Positions 1 to 10,100 of a stretch of 64,000 nucleotides of DNA are shown here, in pieces (positions within the stretch are counted from its first letter, which is position 1; the number at the start of each line of letters is the position of its first letter). The stretch covers positions 35,962,305 to 36,026,304 of the forward strand of contig OY855908.1 in the NCBI GenBank assembly GCA_963693305.1, written 5' to 3'. The notes beneath the pieces are model-generated. The model was given only the letters and a program-made list of their open reading frames with translations, was not told the DNA's origin and did no database searches. This DNA is from Meandrina meandrites. Taxonomy: Eukaryota; Cnidaria; Anthozoa; Scleractinia; Meandrinidae. The position numbers were made by a program, and so were the translations under genes.

Positions 1-214
1 AACTGTAGGACTCGTATACCATTGATTCACGACTCGTACGGGTCGTACCACTTGTAATACACCCTAAGTCTCAAAATGATATCCAATTCACCAACTGCAC
101 GACTCGTAAACCATTGTTTCACGACCCGTATGACTCGTACGACTCGTACCGGTAGAATGATGCCATTTACCACTCTTTTGGTTCCCAGTTCAAATTTGTT
201 GAAAGAGTGGTGCA
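1..214. repeat. Degenerate GACTCGTA-type repeat
   Basis: The words GACTCGTA, GACCCGTA and GGTCGTACC recur at irregular spacing. A related stretch lies at about 21,110-21,180 (CATACCACTTGCAATTG then CACCGAATGTCTCA), also on the 5' side of a GPCR copy, so this is probably part of the duplicated GPCR-flank sequence. The word GGTCGTAC also dominates the terminal repeats of the large transposon at 35.7-46.4 kb, but long homology between the two was not seen. The small open frame on the minus strand has no protein-like features. Confidence 0.4.
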
Positions 215-215
215 T

Positions 216-630
216 AAGTGTCTATCGTTATTCCATAATTACTACTTAACTATTCATTTACGTTATGTTCCTTGATATCCCTTTAATGTCGATAGCCATA
301 CTTCACACTATCATCTGTTTAAGGCTAAAGTCACTTGCGATTTCAGGCGAGCAATCGGTCAACGCGAGACAGCAACGCGAGAAAAGGGAACAAAATGTGT
401 CGATGATGGCCATTGCTATTGTGTTAGGGTTTGCAGTATGCTGGCTGCCCTTCAGTATCGCGTGGATTCTGTCCCTTTTTGTATCAGACATATGGTCGTG
501 CGACTTCGAGTACTTCTGGTCAATTGCCTATATTTTGGCTCACGCAAATTGTGCTATAAATCCTTGTGTCTGCTTTATTTGCAGTGGAAATTATCGCCAA
601 GCACTAAAGAATCTCCTTAAATGTTTTTGA
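216..630 (+). pseudogene. Class A GPCR, 3' half only (TM5-TM7 fragment)
   Basis: The readable part (from 265) covers TM5 (FLDIPLMSIAILHTII), the third intracellular loop, TM6 with the CWLP motif and TM7 with NPCVCF, ending in the same QALKNLLKCF tail as the three complete paralogues. Homology to the copy at 21.7 kb starts near 216, in the second extracellular loop. TM1-TM4 are absent and replaced by a GACTCGTA-rich repeat, so a functional receptor is impossible. Substitutions such as LSL for LSH are conservative and the remaining frame has no stop, so the truncation is probably not ancient. It may be the edge of the tandem array broken by a rearrangement. Confidence 0.85.
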
Positions 631-633
631 TCA

Positions 634-1250
634 CTCCAAATAATCAGGCCACACAAAGTAGTCAAGGTAGTAGTGGTTCATTAAAACAATCATCTGAAAT
701 CACTTCTTCATTAAAGTATTCATACTTGATCAAACAACCAAATAACATGTGATTGACGCGAAATATTATTTTATTACATCTGTTACGAGAGTAGAATTTT
801 CCGTAATTGAGTCATTTCTGTGTTTATCCTTATTCATCATTCTAGCTCCTTTTGAAAATTCAGCAGTAGTTTCTCTCGATTTAGAGATCTCGTTATTTTT
901 GAATTTGTACTTTAACATTTTCTTCATTTGCACATTGGTACATCTGTATTTGGTTGATATCGTAGTTTAATTTACCATAGTTAAACACCGTAGGTCTTAA
1001 TTGAAAAATCATCTATCTAGGATTCATTCCCTCGGAAGTTTGCCACTTGAACATATAATTTCCATTTAGCTTTATTTGGTTTTAAGCAATTTCCGTAATA
1101 CCTAAAAATTGTAATTTACATTTCCACTTTTAAGCTACTAAGTTTGCTTTATCATAATTAAATAAAGTTTGTTATTTCCATTTTCAAAGTTGTGAAATTT
1201 AATTTTAAGTCCATTTTATGAATTAGGAAAGTTCCGGTCTCAATATCCTG
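634..1250 (+). other. Non-coding 3' flank shared by all GPCR copies
   Basis: AT-rich sequence beginning TCACTCCAAATAATCAGGCC. It recurs behind the GPCRs at about 22,620, 28,090 and 32,060. I see no gene. The shared words (for example CAGTAGTTTCTCTCGATTTA) show that the duplication unit included at least 0.6 kb of 3' flank. Confidence 0.7.
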
Positions 1251-1672
1251 TACTTGCCAGTGTTTGCGATGATGTAAGACGTAAAATGACATAGGCTTGC
1301 GCACTCAAATATAAGCAAGCAATATTGCAAAACACGTTTGATTACATCGACGATTACGATTGTGGAAGAATAAACTACTGTCTCATCCTTGATGTCCGTA
1401 AGAGGACCATTGAAGTAGATCTCCGTGTACCAGGAATTTGTGACGAGATCCCGTCTTGCAGGCCACAGAGGAGATAAATTACCCCATATTCATGGTATTT
1501 CAGAGCGTTTGCCGCGCAAACTTACCGTCATAGTGATTTGAAACCAAGGCAAGGAGAGAAGAATAAAAGCCAGCAGACGATGGTGCTAATCGATGTAATC
1601 CCACGAGCGTGGAGAAGAGAAAAGGACCGCCCAAGTAACGTTAACGTGAGTAAACAGAAAGTACAGAGATAA
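1251..1672 (+). repeat. LTR-like segment (retroelement U3/R/U5-type remnant)
   Basis: Contains GCACTCAAATATAAGCAAGC, an AATAAACTACTG polyadenylation-like word and a following CGTCTTGCAGGCCACAGAGG-type segment. Related blocks lie at about 23,215-23,664 and 28,741-29,115. In position and composition it resembles the R-U5 end of an LTR next to BEL/Pao coding debris, but no complementary second LTR was located, so the assignment is tentative. Confidence 0.4.
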
Positions 1673-1897
1673 ATGAAGTCTGTGAAGAGAGTTGTAAAGA
1701 GAAGTTTTCAACCGAGATATAATTTAAGAAGTAGAAAGCTTGCCAATACAGCCGTTAAAACAAGAACGCCTAAAGTCGATACATCCGTTCAAGCCGATTT
1801 ATCAGAAGAAGAGAGTTACGAACTGCTTCACGAGTTAACATTTTGTCCGTCTACTGGTCAAGTCCAGCCGCATCAAGCGAACGCAGAGTTACAGTGA
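1673..1897 (+). pseudogene. Basic protein fragment, probably retroelement-derived
   Basis: A 74-residue open frame starting MKSVKRVVKRSF, with a RYNLRSRK motif and an acidic LSEEESYELLHEL segment. A homologue at 23,665 keeps the same order of motifs with about one-third substitutions and a longer N-terminus, so the frame was once constrained or was recently duplicated. The open frame stops, and similarity to the paralogue continues in another frame (SESETEES). It lies between LTR-like sequence and BEL/Pao integrase debris. A gag-like origin is plausible. I do not recognise a family. Confidence 0.4.
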
Positions 1898-1925
1898 ATC
1901 AGAAACCGAAGAGTCGAGAAGAATT

Positions 1926-2150
1926 TCAACAGCAATTTTCAGTCCAGATCCAGCCAACAGTACCAACCGAGAAGCAATAAGTATCAGCATCGACCCTAAC
2001 GAAGGACCATTCTTCGTTATGCTTAAGGCTAAGGTATTTCATTCGCTTACTCAGTCCTTTCATGGAATTTTCATCTTCATTATGAAATGAGCGATAAGGC
2101 GGTAGCATTGTCAGTCGTCTTCCATGCATCAGATGTGACGGCTAGCGAGG
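1926..2150 (-). pseudogene. BEL/Pao integrase C-terminal (DUF5641-like) remnant
   Basis: Minus-strand frame with LMHGRRLTMLPPY and LSKRMKYLSLKHNEEW, the pattern of the region after the integrase core in BEL/Pao Pol (HLLTGRRL ... KRMRYL ... W). A longer paralogue is at 24,274-24,060. Both copies break at the same place just after the Trp, so the truncation predates their duplication. On the upstream side this copy ends near 2,150, whereas the other continues for 2 kb. Non-functional. Confidence 0.7.
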
Positions 2151-3060
2151 AGTTAACGACCAAAAAAACCCATAAAATCGCAAAATACCTCGCAAAAGAA
2201 AAAAGCTAAGTGAACTTTATTTATCTGGCTTACAGTAGATCACAATTTGGGATTAAAAGATGCAAAATCCAGTATTTTATGGAGCATTTCTCACGATCAG
2301 TAGGATCAAGCCGAAGTCAGTCGTTACAAATTACAGTGAATGTATGAGATCAAATAGCGCGTACCGTGACGCTTACGTCACACGGTCTCAAACACAGAGC
2401 CTTGTCTGCATGTGGAAAAACATTCAGAACATTTTGCGAGCTACATCTGCGCATACTTTAAGAAACCACGTTTATAAGTTATTCAGTACAGGTGTTTCGA
2501 AGATATTTTCAGTTGAAAAAACTTTATCTAACTGTCTCTGACTTCAAGATTTTACGGTAGTTCTGTTTTCAGTCCGAGACGCATCCAGCCGTTGTTAGAA
2601 TAACCGTGAAAGGAGGCACTGAAGCTGAACTGTTACCGCTTCTGTGACCAAGTATTGTAGAATTAGCTAAAGGTTCTTTAAGCTTTTCAATTACTTGATT
2701 ATCAAATTGACCCATCTACATGTTGTAGCCATCATTTTGATTTTAAAACCCGCGAGCGCCTTCCATATCCAGCGAATCAAACGAGTGACTTCCAACAAGC
2801 GAGCAACTTGGTCTTGATTGATTAATTATACGACAGTACTAAGACTACTAATGATCCCCTTCCCCTCCCACTAAATATCTGATTATCCCAGCCGGTACCC
2901 ACCTGTGTGAAGAAAGCACTGTACTGTGAGGGTGAACTGCTTTCTATTGATTTTACCCAAAAACATAACGCTGCGATTGACCCCTAGTTGGATTAAGCAT
3001 AAGATAGCAGGGAATGGGGCGAGCAGTGGGTGAGCCCATCTTTTCCTGCGCCCGCACTTA
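2151..3060. other. Intergenic, no gene seen
   Basis: The longest frame (2,260-2,541, 93 residues) has no family resemblance and no flanking splice signals. No repeat boundaries could be fixed. I see nothing else here. Confidence 0.5.
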
Positions 3061-3064
3061 TCGC

Positions 3065-3290
3065 GGGTTAATTGCCTCGTCCCTCACTCGTCTCTAGTCA
3101 CGCCTCGTTAACTGCCTTGTCCCTCCTTCATGCATCCCTCGTCCCTAGTCGCCTCGTTAATTGCCTCGTCCCTAGTCATGCCTCGTTAACTGCCTCGTCC
3201 CTCTCTCGTCCCTAGACACGCCTCGCTAGTTGCCTCGTCCCTCCCTCGTCCCTAGTCGCGCCTTGTTAATTGCCTCGTCCGCAGACGGTC
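3065..3290. repeat. Minisatellite, CCTCGTTAA/CTCGTCCCTAGTC type
   Basis: Imperfect tandem copies of a roughly 30-45-bp unit built from GCCTCGTTAACTGCCTCG and CTCGTCCCTAGTCACG. Copies differ by small deletions, so the period is irregular. No coding sense. Confidence 0.75.
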
Positions 3291-3419
3291 ACCCCGTGAA
3301 ATATTGTAAAAAGAATAAGATATTTGATGCATCTATTGTATTATACTCCACTGTACTTATAAGCATAAATGATAAGAACCACAAAATGAACGTAGAAATT
3401 CAGGGCCCGCGCAGAGGGA

Positions 3420-3775
3420 GGGGCTGGAGGGGGGGGGGGGGGGGGCACTTTTTCATAGTAAAAGGAAAAATAATAAGAACTAAGTAAATCAAGAAAAAAA
3501 AGAAAGAAACGAACAATTACTAAAAGTATTTCATTTGAACGCCTTTCCGGAGGCTAGTGATAACCTGTGTTTTTGATTTCATTCTATAATGGTAAATCCA
3601 GGAAAGAGGTTATCTGGTGAACGATCATTCAGTTTCCACTGTCCAAAGACTGAGAAAATTTTCTCAACAATGACACAAGAGAGATTTAGCAACCTGAAAA
3701 ATGACTTTTTGACAACGCTAACGAATTTGCAAATCATAGCAATAACAAAAAGAGAAATTGGATAGTGATTTATCC
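3420..3775 (+). repeat. Decayed hAT transposase fragment, repeat copy 1 of 3
   Basis: A G-run and short GAAA tract precede a segment that recurs at 17,101-17,470 and 19,349-19,750. Read in one frame it gives ERSFSFHCPKTEKIFSTM followed by TQERFSNL, which matches the hAT C-terminal dimerisation pattern (ERSFS..RRLKTYLRSTM...RLSNL) with decay. The downstream word GACTTTTTGACAACGCTAAC is also shared by all three copies. Confidence 0.6.
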
Positions 3776-3787
3776 TGTGGACAGCGT

Positions 3788-3945
3788 TATCCCCCCTTTG
3801 AACCAGGCCCTGGGTGAAAAGAGGCTCTATGAGAGTAAAGTGTCTTGTTGTCCAGAAATACAACACAATGACCCCGACCAGAGCTCGAACCCAGACCGCT
3901 GGATCCAGAGTTCAGCGCGTTAACCATTAGGATACCGCACCTTGG
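3788..3945 (-). repeat. tRNA-derived SINE (tRNA-Gln(CTG)-like head)
   Basis: On the minus strand the head reads GGTGCGGTATCCTAATGG, then an anticodon arm whose loop is CTCTGGA (anticodon CTG), then box-B-like GGGTTCGAGCTC. The anticodon stem has one mismatch and the acceptor stem is not intact, so this is not a working tRNA. The body (ATTGTGTTGTATTTCTGGAC then AAGACACTTTACTCTCAT) is the tail I recognise from a SINE family common in coral-type genomes. No target duplication was resolved. Confidence 0.7.
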
Positions 3946-4819
3946 AACAAGTACAATTTTACCGATCTCGTAATATAAACAGCGATTTTTGAGAAACGTT
4001 GTCGGAAAAAAGCACACAAGTGCACGCAATAAGATCAAAAGTTAGTATGGATAGAAGTATTGAGCTTCTGCAAGTGTTGAATACTAATGATATACAACGA
4101 CAAAATAAACGCGAATTTTTCTTCAGACATGTGGAAACAATATACGTTTAGCCACCTTGAATTTTCCTCAGAAGAAGAATTTTCCTCACTCAGAGACATG
4201 TGACAGTAAAAGTAAAGCTACAGATAAAGGCCTCCTGAGAGGAAAAACAAATTCTTCAGGTGAAAAAATTCAAACTTGTACATTTCCGCCAGCCGATATG
4301 CAAAATTCCAGTGAATAGCCAGACCACCTATCGGTCTTGTCGCGTGCACCAACAACCTTTCTCGAACTAGCTGTATACGCTCATTTTCACACTGAGTCTT
4401 CGCGTTCTGAGAGGTTTAAAACAGTAGACAGAACTAAGGTGCAACAGCAAGCTTTACTGCTTTTCTGAACTAACAAGCACTCAAGTTTTTACAGATTTAC
4501 ATTCAACATTACAATCTCAGTAGTAGATAGCCTATTGAATTAACTAGAAAATAGCAATTTTGCTGTTGGGTTTTTGCAATAATATTTTTAAGCGCGTAAA
4601 TGTTTACAAGCAGAAATCAATTGAAAAAATACAAAGATTATTTCCCCTTTTCTTTGCTATGGCACAAAACCAGTGCAAAAGGTCGTGCCAACAATCATGT
4701 ACAATTCTTTCATTCTCTTGATGCATGCTTTTCAAATTATTGTATACCGTACGTGGTATGACCGTGCCTTGAACCGCGGCATATCACCGAGCAACCTTAA
4801 AATATAACGGCCTCGGGGG
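3946..4819. other. Intergenic, no gene seen
   Basis: No open frame above background and no repeat with definable borders. I see nothing specific. Confidence 0.5.
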
Positions 4820-4827
4820 CTCAAAAT

Positions 4828-5495
4828 CATAGGCGTACGGGCCGGGGGGGCTGGGGGGGCTGCAGCCCCCCCAAATTTTGGGCAACTCAGATTTTTTGGG
4901 CAGCAAAAGAAATTTGGGCAAAGCCAGTTTTAAAAGAAGTTTCCATGTTTTTTTTTTTGAAGAGATAGATATTTTCTATTTTAACCTGAAGTCGGCGTGG
5001 TAAAGCCAGTTAAATTCACACGAGACAGTGGTTGCCCAGCACGTGATGAGTTTCTGGTTATTAATGTAGTACATATCCTTGCAGTGATACCTGCTACATC
5101 GTGTTCAGCAGAACGATCATTCAGTGCGTTGCGCAGATTGAAAACTTACCTGCGCAGCACCATGGGGCAACAACGTGTCAGTAATGTTCATCGCACTTAT
5201 TAACATTGAAAGGGCATATGCCAACTCTGTAGTCAACAATGACATGGATCGTATCATTGATATCTTTGGCCGTCGAAATGGCCGAGACAGCTATTTCTTT
5301 TAACGTGTTTTAGGAGCTCATATGATAGATTCATTTGTAAGAATATTTTCACTTCATAAGTAGGCCTATGTTAGAGCATCGTATATGACCCTCGTTTCTT
5401 TTCGACTTTTTCGTAAAAAATTTGGGCAACTTGCGAGAATTTTTTGGGCAAATGGTTCACCGCCCCCCTGGTAAAAAATTGCCCGTACGCCTATG
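4828..5495 (+). mobile_element. Short non-autonomous hAT element with perfect TIR and 8-bp TSD
   Basis: The ends are perfect 15-bp inverted repeats, CATAGGCGTACGGGC and its complement. They are flanked by CTCAAAAT at 4,820-4,827 and again at 5,496-5,503, the 8-bp duplication expected of hAT transposases. Subterminal sequence is also loosely inverted (TTTGGGCAA words and G/C runs on both sides). Inside lies only the C-terminal end of a hAT transposase, so the element is an internal-deletion derivative that would depend on an enzyme supplied elsewhere. Intact TIRs and TSD suggest a fairly recent insertion. The three bases CAT also follow the right TSD, so the exact border could shift slightly. 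Confidence 0.88.
4997..5310 (+). pseudogene. hAT transposase C-terminal dimerisation domain, frameshifted
   Basis: The first frame gives AVIPATSCSAERSFSALRRL then KTYLRSTMGQQRVSN, the hallmark of the hAT C-terminal dimerisation domain. After about residue 64 the frame is lost, and a neighbouring frame continues with ALINIERAYANSVVNNDMDR and GRRNGRDSYFF before a stop. The catalytic core and BED finger are absent. It is the internal remnant of the surrounding hAT element. Confidence 0.85.
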
Positions 5496-5503
5496 CTCAA
5501 AAT

Positions 5504-5867
5504 CATCTCTTTTAGCTGAGATAGAGCGGTTTTCAAATGAGTGTCGTAAAATCAAAACCAATCACAAAGGACACAGATAATCCAGGAAACCAATCAAAAC
5601 TCGAAGCAAATACATGTAGCCGGCACGAAGCGCGGGAAAACGTGCGCGAGCGAGACACGATTGGTTTTGGTTTCACTTCTTATTGGTTGCGGAAGTGGCG
5701 CGAGATTTTAAAACCGATCGATAAGCGTAGTGATGCAAAACAAAGAAAACGCAAGTTACTTTCGATAGTCTTAAAGAAATTTCTCTTTTACGGTAACATG
5801 AGAAATTAGAGAGATAGCGGCCAAAATATATCGTTCAAGATCAGTTATAATAGTCAGTTTCTACATT
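5504..5867. other. Intergenic, no gene seen
   Basis: Contains a CGCGAGCGAGACACGATTGG stretch that looks like old interspersed repeat. The 90-residue frame here has no recognisable domain. Confidence 0.45.
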
Positions 5868-6006
5868 TAAATTCATTTCCTCGTGTCATCTCCCATATCT
5901 GGAATCAATTGCCGCTATCTGAAAAATCCGCAATCTTGCTGTCAATCTTCAAACAGCACGTTTCCATGTTAGCTTTAGATGGATGTCAATGTGAAAAAAA
6001 TGCCTA
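5868..6006 (+). pseudogene. LINE (CR1/L2-type) ORF2 extreme C-terminus
   Basis: One frame reads FPRVISHIWNQLPLSEKSA then ILLSIFKQHVSML and a stop. This fits the common end of non-LTR retrotransposon ORF2 proteins, W N x L P ... S L x x F K x x L. Upstream RT is missing, consistent with 5' truncation. Clade assignment is uncertain. Confidence 0.55.
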
Positions 6007-6042
6007 GCAAATACTTCTTAAATCTCATTTACTTAGTTCAAA

Positions 6043-6089
6043 GTGCCATAAAAATAATAGTTTAATTCAAATTGCTATTTTTATGGCAC
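6043..6089. repeat. Small perfect hairpin
   Basis: GTGCCATAAAAATA... is answered by ...TATTTTTATGGCAC, about 15 bp per arm with a loop of about 16 bases. It lies just 3' of the LINE remnant. It may be part of that 3' end or a tiny inverted-repeat element. Confidence 0.6.
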
Positions 6090-6235
6090 TTTCTACTCTT
6101 ATGAAAAAAAAAAAACACTTTGATTAACTTGTTATGTTTAATATTGTCAAGCACTTCACAGGACGGCCTTCACATAAAATTGGAGGACGAATACTGCAAA
6201 CGCCTCTTTTGTTTTGTGGATGCAATACGCGCTCT

Positions 6236-6462
6236 GCTGGTAGGAGGCCTGGAACGGAAAAATTATACGCGGTCAACGGGTGGGAGGTCTGGAACTAAGA
6301 AATCTTCGGAAACCGCTTGGACTCTTGGAATAAGGCCCTGTCGCTTTATTGATCTCGGTTCGCGATCGGTTGTCGCCCCGAGTCCGTCCCGAGAATTTTC
6401 GAATTTTCTTCGCCGTCCCAGACCCCAGAATGTTTTATTTCAGACCTCCTACCAGGAGACCG
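6236..6462. mobile_element. MITE-like element with ~20-bp inverted ends
   Basis: GCTGGTAGGAGGCCTGGAAC at the left is mirrored by CAGACCTCCTACCAGGAG at the right. Target duplications were not resolved. The open frame of 119 residues that runs across it has no family features and is treated as chance. Confidence 0.5.
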
Positions 6463-6479
6463 CGCCTATTTCGAAGTGA

Positions 6480-7172
6480 AAATGGCCGATACAAACAAAA
6501 TCTCTGTTAGTACAAGACATTGTCCTTTATTCATCCTCCGATTTGATGTGAGGACGCCCTGCGGGACCATTAACATTATGAACCTTTGGCTCGGGAGATT
6601 GCACTCCCCGTGTTATTAATTAACATAAATAAAATACCTATCACCCAGCATCCACAGGACGATAGAGGTCTGAGATTCAAAAACAAAAATTGATATTGAT
6701 GACGTAGAACTCAATGGCCACACGACCCGTCATAGAGATCTTTGCACTATTACATCCGGGACCAGTATTATCTATTTTTCTGCTTGAATCTAATCCGTCT
6801 CTCTTTCAGGGGATGTCGGGGTGGGGCGTTATGCCTGTCTAGTCAAGCTGGACGTATCGATATAATTTATTCTATTGATTTGATTTGTTTTAGAAGCAAC
6901 TTTTGAATATCATTTCATTACATAAAGCGAAGCATTGTGTATTGTGTGTTCATACTATAATTTGTTTCGTTGACTTAAGTTCTCCCATACCCACCGAATG
7001 TTACCGAGAAAACAAAATTAATAGATTACAGTTTAATACTGAAAACAACTGCTAATCGAGACCGACCATATCTTCGGCGCGCTAAAAGTCATATTCGTCG
7101 CGCTCAAGTCACCCATATATAGTCATACAGCGCTTACCACTGAATACTCGCTGATTACATCTCAGTTCTATC
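6480..7172. other. Presumed 3' flank of the lectin-ApoL gene
   Basis: No coding potential seen on either strand. The minus-strand gene ends at 7,173, so its 3'UTR and polyadenylation site should lie here, but I could not pick a convincing signal. Confidence 0.4.
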
Positions 7173-10100
7173 TTATTGAAGTTCTTTATAAAGTGCAATC
7201 AGCTTGGCAGACTCCTCTTTCAAACGCTCGGAAGACTTGTGGAACTCTTCGGCCAATTCACTGCCGTTTGTTATCTTCTTTGCGCCTCCAATGACGTCCC
7301 AGATGCCGAACGCTATTGCAAAAGCCGCCATCGAACCGGATATGGCTTTCGCAGCCGTTGTTCCAGCAGCCACGATAGTTTTCCCGAACATTCTGATTCC
7401 TGGTGCTGCGGCTTGTGTGGCAAGGCCGACTCTTGCCGTGTCTACGGCCTCGGTGGCATAATAATCGGCCTGAATCAATTTCACGAGCGCTGTTATTTGC
7501 TTGGCCTGTTTCAGGTTTCTTACTCCTTCTGCTAGGTTGTAGCCGGCTTTGGCGGTGTTGGCGGCAGTGAGCATGGCTTCCCCAGCCAACTTTATATGGG
7601 TGTGTGCATCTGTTGCTACAGCTTCTCCCTTGGGTGTTTTCAGAAATTCAGCCGCTTCTTTTAAGTTGTTAATATACTCGTTGAGAAATCCTTGCAGGCT
7701 AAAGGTTGCACGGAAAAGAGGTGCTGTGGTTTTAGTTATTTTCTTTTTCCTTTTCCTATCCCAGACATGGTTTACCAGAAAACTAGAAAACGATGTAACA
7801 CCCCCGGCGGTACAAGTGGCAACTCCCGCTATAGTGAGGCCAATGCTGGCGCCAGCTGTAACTGGTGCTAACGCAAGACCAGCTATAGCCAACCCACCAC
7901 CAATGATCTGGGCACTTCCACCAACTGTTCTTGCAATACCAGTGTCTTTTGCCACCTTGTTCAGCTCGCTGGAACACTCTTCCATGGTTTTAAAAGCTTT
8001 GTGAACTTTGTCCTCATAATCGTCAATAGTGTAACCTATGATGACGTCAAGGTAATTGTCAGCCAGGGTTTTCCAAAACTGTGCCTTGTTTAGAGGGTTT
8101 GGGTCAGCTTGAACGAGTTGTAAGTCGTCCCAGGCGTTTTCGGGAAAAAAGTGCCATTTTTGTTTCAGTGTTGGGGTGTCTCTAACTTCATGCATGGAAA
8201 CCGGCTGAGTTACGGCATCAATAACAAGGTTACTCAAGTTGCTCTTTATCGCTCCTTCTTCAACCCGCCACTTTTGATTCAGGCCATCGTGAGCATCCCA
8301 GGCATGGCACACAGCCCCTGCTTTCTTGCTCTTTCCTTTGATATCAGCTACCAGACCCAACTTGCTGACAAGCCTGCAATCTTCATCCCATCTCCACAGT
8401 TGACTGGACCCACTATGCGCTTTACTCAGGACGAGATTTCCGTCTTTCTCACCAGTAGAAATATCAAGAACTAATCCATTATCCTGGCTGACTATGAAGA
8501 AATACTTTACTGAAGGCACAATCAGCCGGCCATCTGGCCATTCGTTTTCGGGAACAAAATACCACTTCTGTGTTGGGGAGCCATTAACCTCATGCATGGA
8601 AACCGGTTCAGTTACGGCATCGATAACAAGGTTATTGAAGTTGCTCTTTATTGCTTTGTCTTCAACCCGCCACTTTTGATTCAGGCCGTTGTGAGCATCC
8701 CAGGCGTGGCACACAGCCCCTGCTTTCTTGCTCTTTCCTTTGATATCCGCTACCAGGCCCAACTTGCTAACAAGCCTGCCATCTTCATCCCATCTCCAAA
8801 GATGACTGGACTCTCCATTCACTTCACTCAGGACGAGGTGTGCACCTTTCTGAACAGTAGAGATGTCAAGCACCAATCCATTATCCTGGCTGACTACGAA
8901 GAAATACTTTACTGAAGGCACAATCAGCCGGCCATCTGGCCATTCGTTTTCGGGAACAAAATACCACTTCTGTGTTGGGGAGCCATTAACTTCATGCATG
9001 GAAACCGGCTGGGTTACGGCATCAATAACAAGGTTACTGAAATTGCTCTTTATTGCTTCGTCTTCAACCCGCCACTTTTGATTCAGGTCATCGTGAGCAT
9101 CCCAGGCATGGCACACAGCCCCTGCTTTCTTGCTCTTTCCTTTGATATCAGCTACCAGGCCCAACTTGCTAACAAGCCTGCCATCTTCATCCCATCTCCA
9201 AAGTTGACTGGACTCTTTATTCACTTCACTCAGGACGAGATGTGCACCTTTCTGAACAGTAGAGATGTCAAGCACTAATCCGTTATCCTGGCTGACTACG
9301 AAAAAGTACTTAACTGAAGGTACAATCAGCCGGCCATCTGGCCATTCGTTTTCGGGAACAAAATACCACTTCTGTGTTTGGGAGCCATTAGCTTCATGCA
9401 TGGAAACGGGCTGAGTTACGGCATCGATAACAAGGTTACTCAAGTTGCTCTTTATTGCTTCGTCTTCAACCCGCCACTTTTGATTCAGGCCATCGTGAGC
9501 ATCCCAGGCGTGGCACACGGCCTCTGCCTTCTTGCTCTTGTGTTTGATATCAGCTACCAGGCCCAACTTGCTGACAAGCCTGCAATCTTCATCCCATCTC
9601 CAGAGTTGACTGGGTTTTTCATCTGCTTCAGTGAGGAGGAGATTTCCGCCTTTTTCACCAGTAGAAATGTCAAGAACTAATCCGTTATCCTGGCTAAGTA
9701 TAAAGAAATACTTTACTGAAGGCACAATCTGCCGGCCATCTGGCCATTCGTTTTCAGGAACAAAATACCACTTCTGTGTTGCGGAGCCATTAACCGCATG
9801 CATGGAAACCAGCTGAGTTACGGCATCGATAACAAGGTTATTGAAGTCGCTCTTTATTGTTTCGTCTTCAACCCGCCACTTTTGATTCAGGCCATCGTGA
9901 GCATCCCAGGCGTGGCACACAGCCCCTGTTTTCTTGCTCTTGTGTTTGATATCAGCTACCAGGCCCAACTTGCTGACAAGCCTGCAATCTTCATCCCATC
10001 TCCAGAGTTGACTGGGTCTTCCATCCGCTTCACTCAGGAGGAGATTTCCGCCTTTGTTACCAGTAGAAATGTCAAGAACTAATCCATTATCCTGGCTGAG

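Noticed and set aside
6120..6479. 119-residue frame as a gene
   Set aside because: It runs across a MITE with inverted ends and has no domain, splice or conservation evidence.
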